A stretch of DNA of 41,400 nucleotides from Chloroflexota bacterium (GCA_002707835.1 PANZ01000012.1:8320-49719); one strand, 5' to 3'; positions 1 to 12,793 are shown, counted from the stretch's first letter. The notes: a model not told the origin generated them from the letters alone. Translations and numbers: made by a program.

Positions 1-497
1 CCGTTATCGATGCACCATAGTTGATTACCATCACCCAATAATACATGCCCACCTTTACGATCAGCGTTATTTACTATCAAGTCAAAAGCAGCTATAAGAG
101 ATAGTTGATCTTCATAATCACTATTTTTACGCAATTCAAAGTAATGATGAGCTGGATCATGTGGAATAAATAATTGCAAAGAACCTATGCCGTGAGGGCC
201 ATCACAAATAACGGTAGGTGGAATTAAATTCCACCCTAACAATCGTGAAATTTCAAAAGTTGCAACTTCCCGAAGATATAAAGAATCGATCGGAAAATCA
301 TGTAGAGGTCTTTCGCCTTTTGCTGGTTTATATACCCCTAAACCTAGTTCAGTAGAAGAATGCAATAAATCTACTAGAAATACATAATTGGAAGAGTCAT
401 GAACTAAGCGCAAATTATCTATCACTGAATTTGATAGCAACTCAGTAATATTCTGATTCGATGGAATCCAGCCTTTTCCCTGTTCAAAAGATGACAT
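1..497 (-). CDS. SCO1664-family protein (PI3K/HipA-like kinase fold), 3' end truncated by the window edge
   Basis: Manual minus-strand translation from ATG at 497: MSSFEQGKGWIPSNQ...GVYKPAKGERPLHDFPIDSLYLREVATFEISRLLGWNLIPPTVICDGPHGIGSLQLFIP...AAFDLIVNNADRKGGHVLLGDGNQLWCIDNG. The YKP.rGErPL.DFP, REVA, GW..PPT and NNADRKGGH motifs match the SCO1664 family as I remember it. Not in the supplied ORF track. Confidence 0.82.
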   Translation of the reverse strand, partial: MSSFEQGKGWIPSNQNITELLSNSVIDNLRLVHDSSNYVFLVDLLHSSTELGLGVYKPAKGERPLHDFPIDSLYLREVATFEISRLLGWNLIPPTVICDGPHGIGSLQLFIPHDPAHHYFELRKNSDYEDQLSLIAAFDLIVNNADRKGGHVLLGDGNQLWCIDN

Positions 498-517
498 TAA
501 CAAATACCTTATCCCAT

Positions 518-1345
518 TTAAGACTGAACTACTTCACGAGTAGAATGTCCTAATGCCAATCGTATCGCAGTACTATGCATAATCATCATGGCTAATACTG
601 GAACATTATCGTTAACGATTTGCTGCGCACGCATTATTTCTTCATCAGATATTCCTAATTTTTTTAAAGAGGGAATATCTGCCTTTAATGGTACTGCCAG
701 AAATTTCGATCCTGCACGAGCATAATAATATAAAGCTCTCCCTCGTCTACGAAAATCTGGATACGTAGCTAAATGCTGTAATTCATCCCAAAAAATACTA
801 ACTGCCAACTGCCATTTACCAAGGGCACGATATAAATCAGGAGCTTTGTTCAACTGTAATACATCGATGATATTGGAAAAAAAAGAAGGATCGGCGTAAT
901 CCATCTTAACTTCAATAGTTAGATGACCTTTTTCACGGTCACTTAACTCTCTTACCTGATCAGATCCTTGCCCACCAACTTGTTCACGATTGAAAGCCTC
1001 AGCTAAAGCTGCTCCAATTAATAATACCTGTGGTTGCACATAATGAAATAAATCTAAAGTAGCTTCTAACTCCTGTATTTCAGTATTTTTCATACCATGT
1101 GAGATTAAATCAGAACGACCAGTTTGAGGCTCATATACTAATTCACATGCATCAAGAGCCATATCTGTCATATACAATGCACTTCCTAAAAAACCCTGAG
1201 TATCTATAGACCTCATTACCGTAGGCCATATATAAGATAAATAATTTGGAGCGTCAGCTTCCAATTGATTAAATAGTGAAGGAAACCAACTTGAGCGGAA
1301 ACCATCTGCAAAACTTATTCTATTAATAAAAATATTCTCCATCAT
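518..1345 (-). CDS. Probable halocarboxylic acid dehydrogenase/dehalogenase DehI-family protein
   Basis: ORF 518..1420; likely start is MMENIFINR (1345) preceded by AGGA. All-helical protein with LFHYVQPQVLLIGAAL and FWDELQHLATYPDFRRRGRALYYYARAGSKFLAVPL resembling the DehI fold; assignment from memory of the family. Confidence 0.45.
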   Translation of the reverse strand: MMENIFINRISFADGFRSSWFPSLFNQLEADAPNYLSYIWPTVMRSIDTQGFLGSALYMTDMALDACELVYEPQTGRSDLISHGMKNTEIQELEATLDLFHYVQPQVLLIGAALAEAFNREQVGGQGSDQVRELSDREKGHLTIEVKMDYADPSFFSNIIDVLQLNKAPDLYRALGKWQLAVSIFWDELQHLATYPDFRRRGRALYYYARAGSKFLAVPLKADIPSLKKLGISDEEIMRAQQIVNDNVPVLAMMIMHSTAIRLALGHSTREVVQS

Positions 1346-1411
1346 AATTCCTAAAAATATTCTCCCATATTTTAAATACGTAATAAAATAGATTATTAGT
1401 AAGGAACAAAA

Positions 1412-2326
1412 ATGCCACATACTTTGCTGTTAGCAGAACCTCGAGGATTTTGTGCAGGTGTAGTTCGCGCAATCGATGTTTTAGATGAACTTTTAGATTC
1501 TGAAGAACTTCCCATATATGCATTCCATGAAATAGTTCATAACCAACATGTCGTTGAAAGCTTTCGTGAGCGTGGAGCGATATTTGTTAATACTATTGAA
1601 GAAGTACCTGTTGGATCTCGAATTGTCTTCTCTGCTCATGGTGTTTCACCGGTAGTTGTTGAAGAAGCAGATAAAAGAAATCTACGCGTCATAGATGCGA
1701 CATGTCCACTTGTGACAAAAGTTCACTTGGAATCTAGAAAAGCTGCAAAGGATGGATTCGATATACTATTGGTCGGTCATGAAGGACACGATGAGGTTGT
1801 AGGTACTAAAGGGGAGGCACCTGAGCGTACGACTGTAGTCGATACACCAAAAGATGTCTCTGAATTAGAAATAACAAATGCCAAAAAATTTGTTGTAACA
1901 CAAACAACTCTTTCGGTAGATGACACAGAATCAACAATCAATGCCATTATTGAACTCTTTCCCGATGCTGAAATTAGAAACGATATCTGTTATGCCACCA
2001 CCAACCGTCAAGCTGCCGTCAGAGCGATTGCAGAACGTGCAGGTCTGGTTATAGTCGTAGGGTCAGCAAATTCTAGCAATAGTGTTCGACTGCAAGAAGT
2101 TGCTGCAAGTACTGGAACTGTGTCTTACAGAGTAGACGGACTATCCGATATCGATCCTAGTTGGTATGAAAATGTCGATATAGTTGGATTAAGTGCTGGA
2201 GCATCTGTGCCTGACTCTTTGCTTGAACCGATCATTGCTGACCTTCGAATACGTGGTGTTAATCGAGTAGAACCAGTTATTGTTGCTGAAGAAACCATTG
2301 AATTCCGCCCTCCTGACAATAGCTAA
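1412..2326 (+). CDS. ispH: 4-hydroxy-3-methylbut-2-enyl diphosphate reductase
   Basis: LAEPRGFCAGVVRAI N-terminus, HEIVHNQHVV, FSAHGVSP, DATCPLVTKVH, GHEGHDEVVGTKGEA, VVGSANSSNSVRL, LSAGASVP motifs. Confidence 0.97.
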   Translation: MPHTLLLAEPRGFCAGVVRAIDVLDELLDSEELPIYAFHEIVHNQHVVESFRERGAIFVNTIEEVPVGSRIVFSAHGVSPVVVEEADKRNLRVIDATCPLVTKVHLESRKAAKDGFDILLVGHEGHDEVVGTKGEAPERTTVVDTPKDVSELEITNAKKFVVTQTTLSVDDTESTINAIIELFPDAEIRNDICYATTNRQAAVRAIAERAGLVIVVGSANSSNSVRLQEVAASTGTVSYRVDGLSDIDPSWYENVDIVGLSAGASVPDSLLEPIIADLRIRGVNRVEPVIVAEETIEFRPPDNS

Positions 2327-2365
2327 AGATAATCATCATTTTCTAAAATAATTTCTTGTAAAAAG

Positions 2366-2385
2366 ATTGCACCAAACTTCACAAT
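2366..2385. promoter_or_regulatory. Candidate degenerate Rex operator upstream of rex
   Basis: ATTGCACCAAACTTCACAAT: right half TTCACAAT is consensus, left half keeps only ATTG, versus known Rex consensus ATTGTGAA-N4-TTCACAAT. Ends 38 bp before the rex start. Confidence 0.4.
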
Positions 2386-2423
2386 CGATATGCTTATCCA
2401 ATACCACTCATTAAGGATACAAA

Positions 2424-3059
2424 GTGCCTTTAGAAATACCGGAAGTTGTTATTGATCGACTACCAATTTATCGTGGACTTCTTTCAAGAATTATGGACCA
2501 AGGGCGTACAGTTATATCTTCTCACGAACTGGGAATTGAACTAGATGTAACACCTGCACAAATAAGAAAAGATTTGTCATATTTTGGACGTTTTGGAAAG
2601 CAGGGCAAAGGTTATATAGTTCAAGATTTATTAGATGAACTTGAAAATATATTAGGATTAGATAGACGTTGGACAGCTGTAGTAATCGGTATTGGAAGAC
2701 TTGGTCGTGCTGTAGCTTCATATCCAGGTTTTGAAGAAGAAGGTTTTGATATTGTTGCCTGTTACGATACTAGTCCGGATGTAATTGGAACTGAGATAAA
2801 TGGGATCATTGTGCAAAGTATTGACGACTTGCCAAATGATCTTAAAACAAAATCTATTAATATTGGTATCGTTACAGTCAGTTCAGAATATGCACAAAAA
2901 GTTACTGATCTACTTATTAATGGCGGTGTAACAGCTATTTTAAACTATACCCCATCTAGAGTTCAGGTACCCCGAGAAGTAGAATTAAGAAATATAAATC
3001 CCGTTTTATTTTTACAAAGCATGACTTATCACCTTAAGAAATTATTCGATGAAAACTAA
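2424..3059 (+). CDS. rex: Redox-sensing transcriptional repressor Rex (GTG start)
   Basis: RLPIYRGLL, QIRKDLSYFGRFGKQGKGY winged helix, VVIGIGRLGRAVASYPGF Rossmann motif, AILNYTPSRVQVP. Confidence 0.95.
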   Translation: MPLEIPEVVIDRLPIYRGLLSRIMDQGRTVISSHELGIELDVTPAQIRKDLSYFGRFGKQGKGYIVQDLLDELENILGLDRRWTAVVIGIGRLGRAVASYPGFEEEGFDIVACYDTSPDVIGTEINGIIVQSIDDLPNDLKTKSINIGIVTVSSEYAQKVTDLLINGGVTAILNYTPSRVQVPREVELRNINPVLFLQSMTYHLKKLFDEN

Positions 3060-3062
3060 TAT

Positions 3063-4109
3063 CTAAATATCAGAATTAACTGATCCTATTAGACTCTCTT
3101 CATCTGTCGGAATGGCACGATCTATCACTTCGACATAATTTAATGCTTGCCCAGCACCTCGAGCAATACAAGTCAATGGAGAGTCTGCTACATGCACAGG
3201 AACACCTGTTTCTTCACGAATTAATTCATCTAAACGATAAAGTAAAGCACCTCCACCTGTTAAGATTATGCCTCTATCTATTACATCTGAAGCAAGTTCA
3301 GGAGGAGTTTTTTCTAATACCTTTCGAATGGTTTCAATAACAACTAGTAAATGCTCATTCAATGCCTGCACTATCTCGTCACCATGTAATAGTGTAGTCC
3401 GAGGAAGTCCTGTAATTTGATCACGACCTCTAACTTGAGCTGTGCGATCTTGATTTGGATCTGCAATTGCACCACCAATTGCAATTTTTACTTCTTCTGC
3501 TGTTCGCTCACCGATAATAAGGTTATGCCGACGTTTAATATGTTGTACTATCGCGTCATCAAACCGATCTCCAGCTATACGCACTGACTCACTAGCCACT
3601 ATTCCAAACATTGAAATCACAGCTGCTTCAGTTCTACCTCCACCAATATCAACAACCATATGCCCACGTGCAGAACCGACTGGAATCTCTGCACCAATCG
3701 CTGCAGCAAGTGGCTCAGGTATTAAGTGGGCAGGCTTTCTTGCACCAGCAGCTTCAGCTGCATCACGCACAGCACGACGCTCAACACCAGTAACTCCAAC
3801 AGGTACACAAATCATAACTTCAGGTTTAATAATATTAAAGCGTCCAAGAACGCGAGAGATGAAATATCGTAGCATTGACTCGGTAATAACATAATCGGCA
3901 ATTACACCATCACGCATAGGACGAATGACTTGGATAGTACCAGGATGTCTACCAATCATTAATTTTGCATCATCACCAACAGCAACTACATTTCCATCTC
4001 TTTCTGTTAATGCAACAACAGCAGGTTCATCTAGAATAATTCCTCGACTAGATTCAAATACAAGTACATTAGCAGTTCCTAAATCAATTCCTATCCGTTT
4101 TGAAAACAT
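3063..4109 (-). CDS. mreB: Rod shape-determining protein MreB
   Basis: MFSKRIGIDLGTANVLVF, VIRPMRDGVIADY, MICVPVGVTGVERRAVRDAAEAAGAR, IPEPLAAAIGA, VDIGGGRTEAAVIS, ILTGGGALL. Confidence 0.95.
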   Translation of the reverse strand: MFSKRIGIDLGTANVLVFESSRGIILDEPAVVALTERDGNVVAVGDDAKLMIGRHPGTIQVIRPMRDGVIADYVITESMLRYFISRVLGRFNIIKPEVMICVPVGVTGVERRAVRDAAEAAGARKPAHLIPEPLAAAIGAEIPVGSARGHMVVDIGGGRTEAAVISMFGIVASESVRIAGDRFDDAIVQHIKRRHNLIIGERTAEEVKIAIGGAIADPNQDRTAQVRGRDQITGLPRTTLLHGDEIVQALNEHLLVVIETIRKVLEKTPPELASDVIDRGIILTGGGALLYRLDELIREETGVPVHVADSPLTCIARGAGQALNYVEVIDRAIPTDEESLIGSVNSDI

Positions 4110-4177
4110 TTCACCACCGTGCACTCACAACATATAATCTAAGATAGATCATTCGATTTAACAAAAACATTCAAATA

Positions 4178-5455
4178 CTAATCCTTGGTTATATTTTCTT
4201 TATACCTTTTTACATCTGCGCCTAAATCAACTAAACGTTTAGTTAAATGGGCATAACCTCGATCCAAGTGCTCAATACCTAAGATCTTTGTAGTACCTGT
4301 AGCAGCCAATCCACCAATTACGACTGAAGCTCCTGCGCGAATATCTAGTGCCCGAACAGTAGTTCCAGTCAGTGGAACGCCTCCATCAATAATGACGGTT
4401 TGACCTCCATCAATAATTTTTGCTCCCAGCTGTCTTAACTGGCTAACATAAGCTGTTCTATTATCAAAAACTCTTTCATGTATTGTAGATACACCTATAG
4501 CCTGAGTCAGGGTAGCAGCCATAGGAGCATGCAAATCTGTAGGGAAACCAGGGTATGGAACAGCTTGAAGTGCAACACCTTGAAAAGCGTTTTGAGCAGA
4601 AACTTTTATACCGCCTTTAGATGAAAAAATTTCGACTTTAACTCCCATTTCATCTAATTTAGATAATAAAGAATCAAGTTCATTGGGTTGACCATTGATA
4701 ACAGAAACATCCCCTCTAGTAGCTACACCAGCCAAAAGATAAGTTCCTGTTTCTATACGATCAGGCTTAACTTCAAATTCGACACCATGCAGTTCTTTCA
4801 CACCTGTAATATTAATTAATGAAGACCCATGACCATTAATATTAGCTCCCATTTGATTAAGCATCTCTGCGACCATAGCAACTTCTGGTTCTGCTGCAGC
4901 ATTAATTATTGTAGTTGTCCCATCAGCCAAAGTAGCGGCAAACATGACATTTACTGTTCCCAAAACAGAAGGATAATCTAAAAATATTCTATTACCCTTA
5001 AGTGATTTAGCTTTAGCAACCCAACTAGATTCTTCTTGGGTAATTTCAGCTCCTAAAGCACGAAAACCCGCTAAATGAACATCTAAAGGTCTCATACCAA
5101 TGACATCACCACCAGGTGATGCACAGATAGCTTCACCTGTACGAGCCAATAATGGACCCATTACCAAAAATGATGCTCTCAGAGCAGTTACCAAATCAGT
5201 TGGAGGCGAATTAGATAATATTGATGGCGTATGGATCTGTAACGTATTCCCATCAATTTCAACATGTGAGCCTATAGATCGACAAACAGCTGCCATTTCT
5301 GAAACATCAGCAATTTCAGGAATATTATGAATTACCACTGGATCAGGCGTTAATAAAGCGGCAGCTATAGTATAAAGTCCACCATTTTTAGATCCAGAAA
5401 CCATTAATTCACCCTTGAGAGGATGTCCACCATTAACCAAAAGATATTCGTCCAT
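4178..5455 (-). CDS. murA: UDP-N-acetylglucosamine 1-carboxyvinyltransferase
   Basis: LKGELMVSGSKNGGLYTIAAALLT, LRASFLVMGPLLARTGEAICASPGGDVIGMRPLDVHL, PYPGFPTDLHAPMAA, DIRAGASVVIGGLAATGTT. Confidence 0.96.
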   Translation of the reverse strand: MDEYLLVNGGHPLKGELMVSGSKNGGLYTIAAALLTPDPVVIHNIPEIADVSEMAAVCRSIGSHVEIDGNTLQIHTPSILSNSPPTDLVTALRASFLVMGPLLARTGEAICASPGGDVIGMRPLDVHLAGFRALGAEITQEESSWVAKAKSLKGNRIFLDYPSVLGTVNVMFAATLADGTTTIINAAAEPEVAMVAEMLNQMGANINGHGSSLINITGVKELHGVEFEVKPDRIETGTYLLAGVATRGDVSVINGQPNELDSLLSKLDEMGVKVEIFSSKGGIKVSAQNAFQGVALQAVPYPGFPTDLHAPMAATLTQAIGVSTIHERVFDNRTAYVSQLRQLGAKIIDGGQTVIIDGGVPLTGTTVRALDIRAGASVVIGGLAATGTTKILGIEHLDRGYAHLTKRLVDLGADVKRYKENITKD

Positions 5456-5522
5456 ATATCGAGAGTACGCTGGTTATATCAGATAAGCGAGAAACTCAAA
5501 ACCAGGAAATATATCAAAAGAT

Positions 5523-5807
5523 CTATTCCGCAGAAGAACTATCACTAGCACTAGATTCTGAGATGCCATCTGCTAATACTTTCACGTCATTTTGAAGTAT
5601 TTGAAGAAAGCCACCTGTAATTGATACAGGAATTAACCCTTCATCAGTATGTGCAATTATTGTTCCAGCAGAAAGGCTCGTCATTAATGCCGCATGATTA
5701 GGCAGTAATGTCAATTGACCGTCCTCACCTGGCACTACGAGACGTTGAACATCTTCACGCGACAAGACAGTCTGATCTGCTGTAACTATGGATAATTTCA
5801 ATGACAT
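5523..5807 (-). CDS. atpC: F1Fo ATP synthase subunit epsilon (short, lacks C-terminal helical domain)
   Basis: LSIVTADQTVLSREDVQRLVVPGEDGQLTLLPNHAALMTSLSAGTI...ITGGFLQI; last gene of the atp operon; 94 aa. Confidence 0.92.
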   Translation of the reverse strand: MSLKLSIVTADQTVLSREDVQRLVVPGEDGQLTLLPNHAALMTSLSAGTIIAHTDEGLIPVSITGGFLQILQNDVKVLADGISESSASDSSSAE

Positions 5808-5825
5808 CAGTGACCTATAGCCTCT

Positions 5826-8148
<2,323 letters not shown>

Positions 8149-8184
8149 TTATAAAACCACCTTATCAATAATTAAATAAATCAA

Positions 8185-9714
8185 TTAATATGCAACTGAT
8201 CCAAGAAATTCTTGAATAGCATTTTTCAAACCATCCTCAGTAGATTCATCAATATCACCAGAAGACATGATTGCATCCAAGACAGCAGAATGACTGGCTG
8301 CCATAAATTCATGGAATGCTTTCTCTAAATCACCAATCTTTTCAACTGGGACATCATCAAGATAACCATTAACACCTGCATACAAAATGGAAACTTGCTG
8401 CGCGAGAGTTTGAGGTTGATATTGAGGCTGCTTTAACAGTTCAGTTAACCTTTCCCCTCGAACTAACTGTAGTCTGGTTGCTGCGTCAAGATCGTCAGTA
8501 CCAAATTGAGCAAAAGCCTGTAATTCTCTGAATTGAGACAGATCAAGACGTAAAGTACCAGCCACTTTCTTCATTGCCTTAGTTTGAGCATCTCCACCTA
8601 CTCTAGAAACAGAAATCCCTGGATTAGTTGCCGGGCGCTGTCCAGAGTTAAATAGATCTAATTCAAGAAAAATTTGCCCATCAGTGATTGAAATTACATT
8701 AGTGGGTATATATGCAGATACATCTCCAGCCTGAGTTTCAATAATTGGAAGTGCAGTAATAGATCCTCCCCCATACTCTTCTGTTACACGCGCAGATCTT
8801 TCTAATAATCGAGAATGAAGATAAAAAACATCACCAGGATACGCTTCACGCCCTGGCGGTCTTTTTAGCAATAACGATACTTCTCTATAAGCCCAAGCGT
8901 GCTTAGAGAGATCATCATAAATAATTAAGACATCTTTACCTTGAGCCATAAAATATTCAGCCATTGCACATCCTGCATAAGGTGCTAGATATTGCAAAGC
9001 AGCAGAGTCAGCTGCAGATGATGTGACAACTATAGTATGATCCATTGCTCCATATTCTTCAAAAGTAGCAACCGTCTGAGCAATTTTTGCATCTTTTTGC
9101 CCTACTGCAACATAGACACATATGACATCACCATCTTTTTGATTGATCACGGCATCAACTGCAATGGCACTCTTTCCAATAGAACGATCCCCAATAATCA
9201 ATTCACGCTGACCTCTACCAATTGGAATCATAGCATCAATGGCCTTTACACCTGTTTGGAGTGGTTCATCCACATGGATACGACTCACAACATCTGGAGC
9301 AATACGTTCTACAGGGTATTGTTCAGTGCTAGCGATAGGTCCACGCTCATCTATCGGATCACCTAAAGGATTAACCACGCGCCCCATTAAAGCTTCACCC
9401 ACTGGGACTGAGGCAACTAATCCAGTGGTTCGAACTTCATCACCTTCTTTAACTTTTTGATAATCACCTAAAATAATTGCCCCTACGGTCTCTTCTTCCA
9501 AGTTCAAAGCTAAGCCACGAACTGGACGTCCTTCATCATCAGAAGCACTAAATTCCAAAAGCTCCGATGCCATACATTCCCCAAGTCCGTGTATCTGGGC
9601 AATACCGTCACCTGCAACAATCACTGTACCAACATTTGATTCAACTGATTCAGCATCGAATCCTTCTATCTGTTGCTTGAGTATAGAAGCTATTTCTTCA
9701 GCTCGATTTACCAT
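8185..9714 (-). CDS. atpA: F1Fo ATP synthase subunit alpha
   Basis: [76 protein letters not shown]. Confidence 0.98.
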   Translation of the reverse strand: MVNRAEEIASILKQQIEGFDAESVESNVGTVIVAGDGIAQIHGLGECMASELLEFSASDDEGRPVRGLALNLEEETVGAIILGDYQKVKEGDEVRTTGLVASVPVGEALMGRVVNPLGDPIDERGPIASTEQYPVERIAPDVVSRIHVDEPLQTGVKAIDAMIPIGRGQRELIIGDRSIGKSAIAVDAVINQKDGDVICVYVAVGQKDAKIAQTVATFEEYGAMDHTIVVTSSAADSAALQYLAPYAGCAMAEYFMAQGKDVLIIYDDLSKHAWAYREVSLLLKRPPGREAYPGDVFYLHSRLLERSARVTEEYGGGSITALPIIETQAGDVSAYIPTNVISITDGQIFLELDLFNSGQRPATNPGISVSRVGGDAQTKAMKKVAGTLRLDLSQFRELQAFAQFGTDDLDAATRLQLVRGERLTELLKQPQYQPQTLAQQVSILYAGVNGYLDDVPVEKIGDLEKAFHEFMAASHSAVLDAIMSSGDIDESTEDGLKNAIQEFLGSVAY

Positions 9715-9761
9715 CAGATCCTCCTAAGCAGAAAATATATTCTGCAAAATGTGTGCAGCAT

Positions 9762-10307
9762 TTATCGTCCTGCACGCTCAAATTCTCTTCTCAAACTTTG
9801 TAACTTAGTACGAGTTGAAGCATCAATCAGTAGATCATCAATACGAATAGTCATACCACCCAATATTGTTGAATCGATAATTGTAGATAGCTCCACTTTC
9901 TTACCAGTTCCTTCACTTATTTGTTGTTTTAATTTTGTCTGTCGCTCATCATCTAATTCTATCGCTGTACGAACAGTTACTCGAATAATGTCATTATGCT
10001 CATCAAGAAGTTCACGATAATATGAAGCAATTGAAAGCCCTAAACTCAATCTTCTTTTACTACGTAGTAGACGAAACAGATTGAGTTGTTTTACTCCGAT
10101 ATCAGCAAAAACATCCCGCACAATAGACACAAAATGTTCATCTGTTATACCGTCAGACTGAAGTGCATTAATATACTGAGATTCATTAGTCATTGCTTCA
10201 AGCACATCAACAGCCGATGACCAAGCTTCGTAACTTGAGTCTTCACGAGCGATATCCATAATCGCCAAAGCGTACCGACGACCTGCAATCTCACGAGCCA
10301 ACATCAC
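9762..10307 (-). CDS. atpH: F1Fo ATP synthase subunit delta
   Basis: RRYALAIMDIA N-terminus; C-terminal ILGGMTIRIDDLLIDASTRTKLQSLRREF typical of OSCP/delta; position in the operon. Confidence 0.93.
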   Translation of the reverse strand: MMLAREIAGRRYALAIMDIAREDSSYEAWSSAVDVLEAMTNESQYINALQSDGITDEHFVSIVRDVFADIGVKQLNLFRLLRSKRRLSLGLSIASYYRELLDEHNDIIRVTVRTAIELDDERQTKLKQQISEGTGKKVELSTIIDSTILGGMTIRIDDLLIDASTRTKLQSLRREFERAGR

Positions 10308-10338
10308 TAAAACCCCTATATCTCACAAACATTCAATC

Positions 10339-10977
10339 CTAATTTTCTTTTTCTTGACCAAAATTACTTTCAGTTAAAACTTCATCTATCAGTCTTTGGT
10401 GGGCAGATTTATCAATAGATTGACTAATTACTCGCTCAGCAGCACGAATAGTTAAATCAGCAAATTGAGATTGTAACTGCTGAACAAGTTGTTCTCTTTG
10501 CAACCGTATCTCTTCATGAGCCCTCTCAATAATCTGAGCAGCATCCTGTTTAGCTTTTTCTTCCAATTCTTCACGCAATTTTGCAGCAGATTCTTGAGAA
10601 CGAAGATTTTGTGCACGAGCATCAGCGCGTGCTTCTTCAATTACTTTTCTAGCTTCTTCCTCTGTAGCAAGTGCATCAGAGGCTGCCTGCTCAGCACGAT
10701 TCAATCCTTCTTCAATGCGGCGTTTTCTTTCATCAAGGACTTTAAGAATTGGTCCCCATAAGAAAATCTTAAGTACCACAAGAAGAATTAAAAAGTTAAC
10801 CAATTGTGCTATCAGCCCAGGAATATTAATACCGAGTTTTGATATACCTTCAACTTCTTCTGCAGCCATAACCATCGTAGGTACAGCAGCAAAAGCAAAA
10901 GCTGTTAATACCACAAGGAAATAACGACAAAAACCAATTACGAAATTTGGTCTCTCTCTATTTTTTTCTGATTTCAT
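10339..10977 (-). CDS. atpF: F1Fo ATP synthase subunit b with N-terminal signal-like extension
   Basis: LGINIPGLIAQLVNFLILLVVLKIFLWGPILKVLDERKRRIEEGLNRAEQA; preceded by about 40 residues ending in VMA-AEEVEG. Confidence 0.94.
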   Translation of the reverse strand: MKSEKNRERPNFVIGFCRYFLVVLTAFAFAAVPTMVMAAEEVEGISKLGINIPGLIAQLVNFLILLVVLKIFLWGPILKVLDERKRRIEEGLNRAEQAASDALATEEEARKVIEEARADARAQNLRSQESAAKLREELEEKAKQDAAQIIERAHEEIRLQREQLVQQLQSQFADLTIRAAERVISQSIDKSAHQRLIDEVLTESNFGQEKEN

Positions 10978-11001
10978 AATAGCCTCTCCCAGTCCTCACA
11001 A

Positions 11002-11027
11002 GCGGAGCGTAGGATTGTACGCTCCGC
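11002..11027. repeat. Perfect inverted repeat/hairpin in the atpE-atpF intergenic region
   Basis: GCGGAGCGTA-GGATTG-TACGCTCCGC: 10-bp perfect, GC-rich stem with 6-nt loop, between the atpE stop (11044) and atpF start (10977). Confidence 0.9.
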
Positions 11028-11043
11028 ATATACGACTGAGATA

Positions 11044-11442
<399 letters not shown>

Positions 11443-11471
11443 TCACATTCAATACTTAACAAACCTAAACT

Positions 11472-12569
11472 TTAGTGAGCCTCATCACCGTGGTGTGAAA
11501 CCGCAGTAACAGCAAACACTAACGTTAACATTGCAAAAACAAACGCTTGAATTAGACCTACAAATAGTTCTAATGCATAAAAAACGTCAACTAAAACAAA
11601 GGGAACTAAAAATGTCATCATTAGCAACAGCACTTCTCCAGCAAAAATGTTCCCAAAAAGACGGAAGGTAAACGATACCATTCTTGATAATTCTGAAACA
11701 AATTCTAATAATCCTACAAAAACATCAATTATTCCACCCAATATATCTCCCTTTAGCAACTTGCCAAAGCTAAAGAATTTAGACAAATAACTTACACCTA
11801 AAGTCTGTAATCCCCAAAATTCAACGAACAAAAAGGAAAAAATAGCTATCGCGAGTGGTGCATTCACATCAGTCATTACCGATCTGAAATATGGTGCTAT
11901 CAAACCATTAAATCCAGTAATGGTTTCACCTTCATGACTATGAGATTCCTTAGATGAAGTATCCTTTACTGGAGCAGCATTGGAATGGTCTTTGTGGTCA
12001 TCTTTAGCAGTCTTATATTCACGTTCACCATTATATTCTATGTAAGCCTTTTCACCAGCAGCTAAATCAACAGAGTCTGGAGTAGTGGGGATATAAGCAA
12101 CATTCAAACCCACTATAGGAATCTCAGATTGTGACATCTCTACATGTTTATCAGCAAATCCAGGATTAACTTCCGTTAAACCAATTACGTTGTTTATCGG
12201 CAAAAGACCAAAATAATTAGAAGTTAGAATAAAAAAGAAAATTGTAGCAGCAAGTGGAAAAAATCGACGACCATTTTTCTCACCTGCAACTTGAACAACA
12301 ATATTGTAAAAGGCTTCTACAGCAGCTTCTACAGCACCACTAAATCCACTAGGAACTAGAGAGAGACGTCTCCCTACCGAAAAAGCTAAAACAATAAGGA
12401 AAATAACAACAAACCATGAAGTAAACATTGTATTAGTAACACTACCAATGACAGGCCAATGAAAAACCTTCTCAGGTGCAACGATGATGGCTGGCGATGC
12501 TCCGCCAACAAAAACTACACCCACACCTACCAAAAGTAACAAAGAAACTGCGATAATTGCAGCGCGCAT
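11472..12569 (-). CDS. atpB: F1Fo ATP synthase subunit a with expanded His-rich loop
   Basis: LSRMVSFTFRLFGNIFAGEVLLLMMTFL (conserved Arg region), LELFVGLIQAFVFAMLTLVFA; loop DDHKDHSNAAPVKDTSSKESHSHEGE. Confidence 0.96.
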   Translation of the reverse strand: MRAAIIAVSLLLLVGVGVVFVGGASPAIIVAPEKVFHWPVIGSVTNTMFTSWFVVIFLIVLAFSVGRRLSLVPSGFSGAVEAAVEAFYNIVVQVAGEKNGRRFFPLAATIFFFILTSNYFGLLPINNVIGLTEVNPGFADKHVEMSQSEIPIVGLNVAYIPTTPDSVDLAAGEKAYIEYNGEREYKTAKDDHKDHSNAAPVKDTSSKESHSHEGETITGFNGLIAPYFRSVMTDVNAPLAIAIFSFLFVEFWGLQTLGVSYLSKFFSFGKLLKGDILGGIIDVFVGLLEFVSELSRMVSFTFRLFGNIFAGEVLLLMMTFLVPFVLVDVFYALELFVGLIQAFVFAMLTLVFAVTAVSHHGDEAH

Positions 12570-12574
12570 CCGCT

Positions 12575-12793
12575 TTAACCTCGTTCACTATCAGTATCTC
12601 GAATTACATCTTGTAATTGACGATACGCACCAATAAATCCAACAAATAAACCTAATATAAGACCGCATATAGTGAAAAGAGGTTCTGTAACCAATCGACC
12701 ATCAAAATAATGGCCAATAAGTGTGGGAACCACAATTGCTGTAGCCAGATATGCTCCAACTCCAACCAAATTTATCACCGATGCTCTCCACAT
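12575..12793 (-). CDS. atpI: AtpI/AtpZ-like ATP synthase accessory membrane protein
   Basis: 72 aa, two TM segments, LIGHYFDGRLVTEPLFTICGLILGLFVGFIGAYRQL; immediately upstream of atpB. Confidence 0.75.
   Translation of the reverse strand: MWRASVINLVGVGAYLATAIVVPTLIGHYFDGRLVTEPLFTICGLILGLFVGFIGAYRQLQDVIRDTDSERG

Noticed and set aside
9037-10020. Plus-strand ORFs 9037..9366, 9239..9460 and 9673..10020
   Set aside because: Antisense to atpA/atpH, mutually overlapping, no recognisable domains.
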